In this document: positions 1 to 4,861 of the stretch, in pieces
Position numbering within the stretch: the stretch's first letter is position 1
How the letters are laid out: the number at the start of each line of letters is the position of its first letter
Source: Candidatus Poribacteria bacterium
GTDB taxonomy: Bacteria > Poribacteria > DTPJ01
Direction: 5' to 3'
Length of the DNA: 6,045 bases
Assembly: GCA_011334435.1 (NCBI GenBank)
Contig: DTPJ01000687.1
Coordinates: 1-6,045, forward strand
Notes under the pieces: generated by a model
Told to the model about the DNA's origin: nothing
Database searches by the model: none
What the model saw: only the letters and a program-made list of their open reading frames with translations
Made by a program: the position numbers and the translations under genes

Positions 1-7
1 AACTTCT

Positions 8-35
8 CTGGATTCCCGCTTGCGCGGGAATGACA
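8..35. repeat. REP/dRS3-like intergenic inverted repeat
   Basis: A perfect 8-bp inverted repeat (ATTCCCGC at 12-19, GCGGGAAT at 24-31) encloses the 4-base loop TTGC, flanked by CTGG on the left and GACA on the right. It fits the pattern ATTCCC-N8-GGGAAT, known as the dRS3 unit in Neisseria, and similar palindromes occur between genes in many unrelated bacteria. It is far more GC-rich than the surrounding leader. It could be a dispersed repeat, and as a stable RNA hairpin it might also act as a transcript end for a gene left of the window, although no T-run follows. Only one copy is visible here. Confidence 0.6.
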
Positions 36-196
36 AATGTGAAGCATTTTAATTTTAACGAATATAAAAGAAAGTCCTTACAAAGATATGCTATTTTTTG
101 TTTATCTTTCAAGAGTTTCTTACATATTTATCATTTAAACATATATCATTTTTATATCCTTTAAAAACTGAGGGTAAATCAGAAATTAATTATGAC

Positions 197-226
197 TTGT
201 GTTTTTTATCCAAAATTTTATACAAT
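197..226 (+). promoter_or_regulatory. tentative sigma-70-type promoter for the ribulokinase gene
   Basis: A possible -35 TTGTGT at 197-202 lies 18 bases from a possible -10 TACAAT at 221-226. If used, transcription would start near 233 and give an untranslated leader of about 110 bases that includes the palindrome and both direct repeats. The match is imperfect and the whole region is AT-rich, so chance matches are likely. Confidence 0.3.
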
Positions 227-242
227 ATATAAGTAGTTTTTA

Positions 243-316
243 GCGATAATCACAGGTTTGGTAGTTAAACTAAACCTAACATGAAGTTGCTTGTATCTTG
301 CGGGATAAACACAGGT
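243..316. promoter_or_regulatory. paired direct repeats, candidate regulator sites
   Basis: GCGATAATCACAGGT at 243-257 and GGGATAAACACAGGT at 302-316 match at 13 of 15 positions and start 59 bases apart. The second copy ends 30 bases before the kinase start codon. Paired direct repeats just upstream of a sugar kinase gene are the layout expected of binding sites for a catabolic regulator, but I cannot match them to a known operator consensus, and chance similarity is possible. Confidence 0.3.
254..277. promoter_or_regulatory. 24-base palindrome / hairpin in the kinase leader
   Basis: AGGTTTGGT (254-262) pairs with ACTAAACCT (269-277), a 9-bp stem with one G-T pair and the 6-base loop AGTTAA. 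It lies just downstream of the tentative promoter, so it could be a dimeric operator or a 5'-leader hairpin. Its left end overlaps the first direct repeat by four bases. There is no T-run after it, so a simple terminator is unlikely. Confidence 0.4.
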
Positions 317-345
317 CATTTTTTATTTAAAAAGGGAGAAGATAT

Positions 346-2007
346 ATGGCTAAATATTCATTAGGAATAGATTTCGGCACGGAATCTGGAAGGGCATTAT
401 TAGTTGATGTTAGCACAGGTGAAGAGGTTGCTACTTCTGTTTATAAATACAAAAATGGGGTCTTAGATGAGTATTTGCCTGATGGTGAGACGAAATTAGG
501 TCACGATTGGGCATTACAAGACCCAGAGGATTATATTAGGGTCTTACAAAACACAATTCCAGAAGTCCTCAAATCTGCAAATGTCAAACCAGAGGACGTT
601 ATCGGTGTTGGAATAGACTTCACAGCTTGCACGATGTTGCCGATTGATAAGAATGGCACGCCTCTTTGTATGCTTGACGAGTTTAGAAAAGAGCCTAACG
701 CGTGGGTCAAGTTATGGAAGCATCACTCAGCACAACCACAGGCTAACAAAATAAACGAGATTGGCAGACAGAGAAATGAAGATTGGGTGCCAAGATATGG
801 CGGAAAATACTCGTCAGAATGGTTCTTCTCAAAGGCATTACAAACGCTTGAAGAAGCCCCTAATGTCTATGAATATGCAGATAGATTTATAGAAGCAGCA
901 GATTGGATAGTCCTTCAACTTACAGGCGAAGAAAAAAGAAACGCTTGCACTGCTGGATATAAGGCTATGTGGGATAAAAGGTTAGGATTTCCAAGCAGGG
1001 AATTTTTCAAGGCATTGCATCCCCGTATGGAAAATATCGTTGAGGAAAAAATGTCAACGAAAATCTATCCCGCAGGAACAAAAGCTGGCGAAATTACCGC
1101 AGAGATGGCAAAACTGACAGGTCTCAGGCAAGGAACAGCTGTCGCTGTTGGAAACGTGGATGCTCATGTTGCAGTTCCCGCTGCCACTGTCGTTGATGCA
1201 CGAAAAATGGTCATGATCATGGGAACGTCAATTTGTCACATGTTCATGGAAAACGAAAAAGTCTATGTTGAGGGCATGTGTGGAGTTGTTGAAGATGGCA
1301 TACTTGAAGGCTTTTACGGATATGAAGCAGGACAATCTGCTGTCGGTGATATTTACGCTTGGTTTGTCAATACCTGCGTCCCGCCAGAATACTTTGATGA
1401 GGCAAAAAGAAAGGGCATAGATATTCACGCACTACTTGCAGAAAAAGCTCAATCGCTAAAACCGGGTGAAAGTGGGCTACTTGCGCTTGATTGGTGGAAT
1501 GGGAATCGCTCAGTTCTTGTTGACGCTGATCTAACTGGTCTATTGATGGGTTGCACCCTCAATACAAAACCAGAGGAGATTTACAGGGCATTGATAGAGG
1601 CGACCGCTTTTGGCACAAACAAGATCATTAAGTCTTTTGAAGATAAAGGACTGCGTATTGATGAGCTTTACGGATGTGGCGGACTGCCAAAGAATAAGCT
1701 ATTGATGCAGATATTCTCCGATGTTACTGGAAAAGAAATTTTAGTTGCGGAATCTGGACAAGCTTCTGCTCTTGGTTCGGCGATGTTTGGTGCTGTCGCT
1801 GCTGGTAGCAAGGTCGGCGGATATGATAACATCAATGACGCTGCAAAGAATATGGCAAGGGTCAAAGATGAATCCTTCAAGCCAAATAAAGATAATCATG
1901 CAATTTATAAAAAGCTATATGCAGAATACGAAATATTGCATGATTACTTCGGCAAAGGCGCAAATGACGTTATGAAACGTCTAAAAGCGATCAAATCCTC
2001 AGTGTAA
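346..2007 (+). CDS. araB: ribulokinase (AraB type, FGGY carbohydrate kinase family)
   Basis: Predicted cytoplasmic kinase that phosphorylates L-ribulose with ATP to L-ribulose 5-phosphate in L-arabinose breakdown. The 553 residues match the usual AraB length of about 550-570. Visible are the N-terminal phosphate-binding loop GIDFGTESGRA (7-17), the AraB-type LWKHH (123-127), GNVDAHV (269-275) with D272 as likely catalytic base, MGTSICHM (292-299), GYEAGQSAVGDIYAWF (325-340), LDWWNGNRS (381-389) and the C-terminal nucleotide-site GCGGL (443-447). The ATG is preceded by GGGAG at 334-338 with 7-base spacing, and the N-terminus begins directly at the family motif, supporting this start. No araA, araD or araR is in the window, so the gene stands alone here, convergent with the next gene. 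A related FGGY pentulose kinase is the main alternative, but the AraB-specific blocks favour ribulokinase. Confidence 0.9.
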   Translation: MAKYSLGIDFGTESGRALLVDVSTGEEVATSVYKYKNGVLDEYLPDGETKLGHDWALQDPEDYIRVLQNTIPEVLKSANVKPEDVIGVGIDFTACTMLPIDKNGTPLCMLDEFRKEPNAWVKLWKHHSAQPQANKINEIGRQRNEDWVPRYGGKYSSEWFFSKALQTLEEAPNVYEYADRFIEAADWIVLQLTGEEKRNACTAGYKAMWDKRLGFPSREFFKALHPRMENIVEEKMSTKIYPAGTKAGEITAEMAKLTGLRQGTAVAVGNVDAHVAVPAATVVDARKMVMIMGTSICHMFMENEKVYVEGMCGVVEDGILEGFYGYEAGQSAVGDIYAWFVNTCVPPEYFDEAKRKGIDIHALLAEKAQSLKPGESGLLALDWWNGNRSVLVDADLTGLLMGCTLNTKPEEIYRALIEATAFGTNKIIKSFEDKGLRIDELYGCGGLPKNKLLMQIFSDVTGKEILVAESGQASALGSAMFGAVAAGSKVGGYDNINDAAKNMARVKDESFKPNKDNHAIYKKLYAEYEILHDYFGKGANDVMKRLKAIKSSV

Positions 2008-2019
2008 AAATAGATATTA

Positions 2020-2043
2020 GGATGCAGGTTTTAATCTGCATCC
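2020..2043. terminator. bidirectional hairpin between convergent genes
   Basis: GGATGCAG (2020-2027) and CTGCATCC (2036-2043) form a perfect 8-bp stem around an 8-base loop. It begins 12 bases after the kinase stop codon and ends 11 bases before the stop codon of the opposing oxidoreductase gene. The T-run is weak on the plus side (ACTTT) and better on the minus side, where ATTTTT follows after about ten bases. Position and symmetry suggest a shared terminator. Confidence 0.7.
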
Positions 2044-2054
2044 ACTTTCAAATG

Positions 2055-3197
2055 TTATTTCACGTGTTGAGGGTCAGTTACTCTTTGCTTCATCAGTGAA
2101 GATTTTGGCTTTGTAGTCTTCTTCATCTCTTTGATAAATTCTTCGTATTCGTCTCTGTTCACTGGGATACGGACGGGCTTTCCTTTATTACCTGATAGGA
2201 TTACTGCGTTGATCAATTCTAGGCTATTTATGCCTTCCTCACCGGGCATCAACAGAGGTTCTCCATATAGGATATGCCTTGCTAAATTACGGATGATCGC
2301 TATATGTCCGCCCTCTCTTTGCTCAATTGGCACATCTACCGGGGTTGATTTGGGGCTTCCCCACATGTTCGGGGTAGTATCATTAAACTGCTGAAGTGGC
2401 ATTTCAAGCTCGTTAAATGTCAATCTGCCGTTATATATTGTCAACTTGCCTTTTTCTCCGCAAATTTCAATCATGCTTGTTCCGGGTGCTTCAACAGTTG
2501 ATGCGTGCATAAATCCGATAGCGCCGTTTGGATATTCTAACATAGCAGATGCTTCGTCCTCACACTCCATTATGTGCCTTCTAGTACCTGTTCGGGCTAT
2601 AACTCTTGAAGGGACTCCGCCTAACCAAGTAAATATGTCAATATCATGTGGGGCTTGATTGATCAAAACGCCTCCGCCTTCTCCTTTCCATGTTCCGCGC
2701 CATTCTGCTGAATTATAATATGCCTGACTGCGAAATCCGCTTGCGAAAAGGCATGTTCGGTAAATTTCGCCTAATCTTCCATCTTCTATTAGTTGATGTG
2801 CTGCTCTATAAACGCCAGACGCCCTGGATTGATACATTATCGTGAATGGCACTTTCATCTTTTTGGCAGTTTTTATCATCTCATCGCCAGCTTTTACTGT
2901 TACTGCCATCGGTTTTTCAGAAAGGACAGCTTTGCCTTTTTTCATCGCATATATAGCAATAGGTGGATGATAGTAATGCGGAGTTGCGACGATAACAGCG
3001 TCAACAAGCCCACTGTCTATAAGTTCTTTATAGTCCGTAAAAGCTTGGATGCCCAATTTTTCCGCATGCACTTTGACGGCACTTTCGTCAACGTCACATA
3101 CTGCGGTTAATTGTGCTTCCTCAACCTTTTGTATTGTGTTGACGTGACCCGACCCCATTCCACCAGTTCCAACGATACCAAAACGCACTTTATCCAT
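2055..3197 (-). CDS. Gfo/Idh/MocA family NAD(P)-dependent oxidoreductase
   Basis: Predicted cytoplasmic dehydrogenase of the family that oxidises or reduces sugars, sugar acids or cyclitols with NAD(P). Counting from the second ATG (380 residues), the N-terminal Rossmann fold shows GTGGMGSGH (10-18), VCDVD (33-37) at the end of the second strand, and the family signature SEKPMA (93-98) with K95. The C-terminal substrate domain has GGGVLINQAPHDID (174-187) with likely catalytic H184 and D187. Length is typical, with a lysine-rich C-terminal extension (about 358-380). Two tandem ATGs are possible; the ideal AGGAGG at 3205-3210 lies 7 bases from the ATG at 3197 but only 4 from the one at 3200, so the inner one is preferred. 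The gene follows the endonuclease gene by about 40 bases on the same strand and may be co-transcribed by read-through, though its higher G+C suggests a separate history. The substrate cannot be read from sequence. Confidence 0.88.
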   Translation of the reverse strand: MDKVRFGIVGTGGMGSGHVNTIQKVEEAQLTAVCDVDESAVKVHAEKLGIQAFTDYKELIDSGLVDAVIVATPHYYHPPIAIYAMKKGKAVLSEKPMAVTVKAGDEMIKTAKKMKVPFTIMYQSRASGVYRAAHQLIEDGRLGEIYRTCLFASGFRSQAYYNSAEWRGTWKGEGGGVLINQAPHDIDIFTWLGGVPSRVIARTGTRRHIMECEDEASAMLEYPNGAIGFMHASTVEAPGTSMIEICGEKGKLTIYNGRLTFNELEMPLQQFNDTTPNMWGSPKSTPVDVPIEQREGGHIAIIRNLARHILYGEPLLMPGEEGINSLELINAVILSGNKGKPVRIPVNRDEYEEFIKEMKKTTKPKSSLMKQRVTDPQHVK

Positions 3198-3204
3198 CAT
3201 TTAG

Positions 3205-3210
3205 CCTCCT
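3205..3210 (-). promoter_or_regulatory. strong ribosome binding site that decides between tandem start codons
   Basis: The minus strand reads AGGAGG here, a full match to the anti-Shine-Dalgarno sequence. Spacing is 4 bases to the ATG at 3198-3200 and 7 bases to the ATG at 3195-3197. The second spacing is near optimal, so translation of the oxidoreductase probably starts at the inner ATG. Confidence 0.65.
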
Positions 3211-3242
3211 ATGTTTAAGTTTATATAGACATCACCTCATAA

Positions 3243-3812
3243 TCAAGGTATAATGCCAAGCACCAAAACAGGGATATCAATATCTGCTACTCCTCTATTT
3301 TCTAAGTCCCAAACAAATTGTTCAAAGAACGATACACCTGTTGACATACTATCCGCAAGTAATTTTAACGGAACTATTTCAATACCAGCGTTAATAAAGC
3401 CTAAGTTATGAAAAATTGTCATCTTTGCCGCAACATTATAAACCATAAATGAATACTTGCCAAATTGAACTTCAACTCCAAGCCCGCATTTGACAAAGTC
3501 CATCTCTCTAAAAGCACCTCTTACGTTATGAATTGGCATTTGATCGCAAACATAGAATTGATTTGTATAATCACATTTTACTTTTACTTTATTCCAACCA
3601 AGTTTCACAAAGTTATCTCTAAAAGCTTTGTTTAATGATATTGGACTGTAAAGCATCTTCCCCGACATAGTTTTTTCTTGGCTCTTTTTCTTTAAGTGAT
3701 CATAAGCGTTAACGTTAGTAATTACTTGCCTTACCTCATCAAGTAATCCCGAATATGTCTCTTCAATTACGGATTTACCATTATTGAAGGAATATTCTCC
3801 ACCTATTTTCAT
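3243..3812 (-). CDS. type II restriction endonuclease, BglII/BstYI-like family
   Basis: Predicted homodimeric, Mg-dependent DNA endonuclease of a type II restriction-modification system. The 189 residues are slightly shorter than BstYI or BglII (roughly 200-220). The active-site pattern D-x8-E-x-Q is visible as D105, E114 and Q116 in EMDFVKCGLGVEVQFGK; BglII uses the same Asp, Glu and Gln spacing in place of the common PD-ExK. The C-terminal half carries the family-like blocks KMTIFHNLGFINAGIEIVP (130-148) and STGVSFFEQFVWDL (157-170), with hydrophobic DIPVLVLGI (179-187) at the end. The ATG overlaps the methyltransferase stop codon (ATGA) and is preceded by AAAGGA, which fixes the start and indicates translational coupling. 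Sampled lines are about 27-38% G+C, lower than flanking genes. By family, the likely target has a GATC core such as RGATCY or AGATCT; this is inference. Residue identification is by eye. Confidence 0.8.
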   Translation of the reverse strand: MKIGGEYSFNNGKSVIEETYSGLLDEVRQVITNVNAYDHLKKKSQEKTMSGKMLYSPISLNKAFRDNFVKLGWNKVKVKCDYTNQFYVCDQMPIHNVRGAFREMDFVKCGLGVEVQFGKYSFMVYNVAAKMTIFHNLGFINAGIEIVPLKLLADSMSTGVSFFEQFVWDLENRGVADIDIPVLVLGIIP

Positions 3813-4777
3813 TCAGGTTTCCTTTCATTATATAGCCATTCTTTTGGTATTTGAGAAACCTTTTCCCTTCCTGTGGGATTATATATAGGCTTACCAATAG
3901 GTCTGAGTTTTAATTCACCAGATTTGAAAGCATCTATACGTTTCTTGGCTATTTCAATATATTTTGGCTCTTTATCAATGCCTACTGCCCTTCTGTTATT
4001 TTTAATCGCTGCTATAATTGTTGAACCAACGCCAACGTAAGGATCGAGAACGAGATCTCCTTCGTTAGTTAGAGCTAATATACAGCGTTCAACTAATTCA
4101 ACAGGAAATTGACATGGATGAACAGTTTTCTCAGGATGATTGGATTTAACGTTTGGGATTTCCCATATCTCTTTATCCCAATCATTTATCACAACTTCCC
4201 ATATATCGGAAGGGTTTTTGCCTAAAGGATTCCCAGAAGGCTTTCCTCTATTTTTTCCTTTATAATGCAATTTGCCGGGATATTTTGATGGAACACGAAC
4301 AGAATCAAGATTAAATATATACTTATCTCCTTTTGTAAACCAAAGTATTGTCTCATATCTGCCAGAAAATCTTTTTGAGCAATGCAACCCGTGTCCAAAA
4401 TGCCAAATAATTCTATTCCTTAGTTTTAAACCCTTATTCTTAAAAAGCATATAATAAAAAATATCTAAAGGAAAAACCTCTGAATCTTCAACATAGTTGC
4501 CAACTTCCCAACATATACTTCCATCGGGTCTTAGAATTCTGATTAATTCTGATATAACTTCATCTTGATATTGCAAGTAGGTTTCAATCTCAGTTTTCGC
4601 TTCATATTCTTTTCCGATGTTGTATGGTGGGGAAGTTATAATGAGAGATACCGCTTCATTTGGAATGGTGCGTAAAAAATCATTAGCATCTCCGCAATGC
4701 AGAATAATCTCTTTATCATAGGAGAATGTATCTTTTATGTCATTATCTTGTTTAACAAATGGAAAAATAGTCTGCAT
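3809..4777 (-). CDS. type II site-specific DNA methyltransferase, beta class (probably N4-cytosine)
   Basis: Predicted modification partner of the overlapping endonuclease; it transfers a methyl group from S-adenosylmethionine to an exocyclic amino group in the recognition site. Counting from the ATG at 4777 (322 residues), catalytic motif IV is TSPPYNIGKEYE (48-59) and the S-adenosylmethionine-binding motif I is DPYVGVGST (245-253), preceded by HPEKTVHPCQFP (214-225). Motif IV before motif I, with the recognition region between (about 105-210), defines the beta class. SPPY is commoner in N4-cytosine enzymes, but N6-adenine cannot be excluded. A TTG two codons upstream (4783) is an alternative start; neither has a clear Shine-Dalgarno, and I prefer the ATG. 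Gene order is M then R with a 4-base overlap. Sampled lines are about 25-37% G+C, like the endonuclease gene and unlike the flanks. No controller (C) protein or Vsr nuclease gene is present. Confidence 0.9.
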   Translation of the reverse strand: MQTIFPFVKQDNDIKDTFSYDKEIILHCGDANDFLRTIPNEAVSLIITSPPYNIGKEYEAKTEIETYLQYQDEVISELIRILRPDGSICWEVGNYVEDSEVFPLDIFYYMLFKNKGLKLRNRIIWHFGHGLHCSKRFSGRYETILWFTKGDKYIFNLDSVRVPSKYPGKLHYKGKNRGKPSGNPLGKNPSDIWEVVINDWDKEIWEIPNVKSNHPEKTVHPCQFPVELVERCILALTNEGDLVLDPYVGVGSTIIAAIKNNRRAVGIDKEPKYIEIAKKRIDAFKSGELKLRPIGKPIYNPTGREKVSQIPKEWLYNERKPE

Positions 4778-4783
4778 AAGCAA

Positions 4784-4861
4784 ATCATCTATCTGTTTAT
4801 TAGATCAATAATGTAATTATTAAAAATTTTACATGCAGAGCCATATTTAATCAGTAGCTAA
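4784..4861 (-). promoter_or_regulatory. leader of the restriction-modification pair, tentative promoter and operator
   Basis: This short AT-rich gap between the ABC-F stop codon and the methyltransferase start has a possible minus-strand promoter: -35 CTGATT (plus positions 4849-4854) and -10 TAAAAT (4826-4831), spaced 17 bases. The -10 lies inside an imperfect palindrome with 6-bp arms ATGTAA (4811-4816) and TTACAT (4829-4834). An autoregulatory site is conceivable, but in such AT-rich DNA both signals may be chance. Read-through from the ABC-F gene is also possible, as no terminator hairpin with a T-run is seen. Confidence 0.25.

Larger units (their letters stand above)
36..345. other. AT-rich non-coding leader upstream of the ribulokinase gene
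   Basis: This stretch of about 310 bases contains no credible gene on either strand. It is very AT-rich. It holds a 7-bp inverted repeat (AAAGATA 82-88, TATCTTT 103-109, 14-base loop) without a T-run, a tentative promoter around 197-226, a palindrome at 254-277, two 15-base direct repeats at 243-257 and 302-316, and the kinase ribosome binding site GGGAG at 334-338. I recognised no riboswitch or tRNA. Confidence 0.6.

Noticed and set aside
82..109. Inverted repeat AAAGATA / TATCTTT with 14-base loop, considered as a terminator or operator.
   Set aside because: Arms are short and AT-rich, the loop is large and no T-run follows; such pairs are expected by chance in this composition.
281..364. 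A 27-codon open frame beginning with ATG at 281 and overlapping the kinase start in another frame, a possible leader peptide.
   Set aside because: No Shine-Dalgarno precedes it, it has no runs of a regulatory amino acid, and its ATG falls directly after the palindrome in a low-complexity leader.
1228..1975. Open frames of 66-76 codons on both strands inside the ribulokinase gene.
   Set aside because: They lie wholly within a well-supported gene, show no family resemblance and have no independent start signals.
2131..3110. Plus-strand open frames of 70-105 codons opposite the oxidoreductase gene.
   Set aside because: They are antisense shadows of a gene with clear Rossmann and catalytic motifs; their peptides look random and cysteine-rich.
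3201..3242. A mini-frame GAGGTG-ATG-TCT-ATA-TAA between the endonuclease and oxidoreductase genes, considered as a gene remnant or leader peptide.
   Set aside because: It has three codons, poor spacing from its Shine-Dalgarno-like bases, and nothing links it to a known gene.
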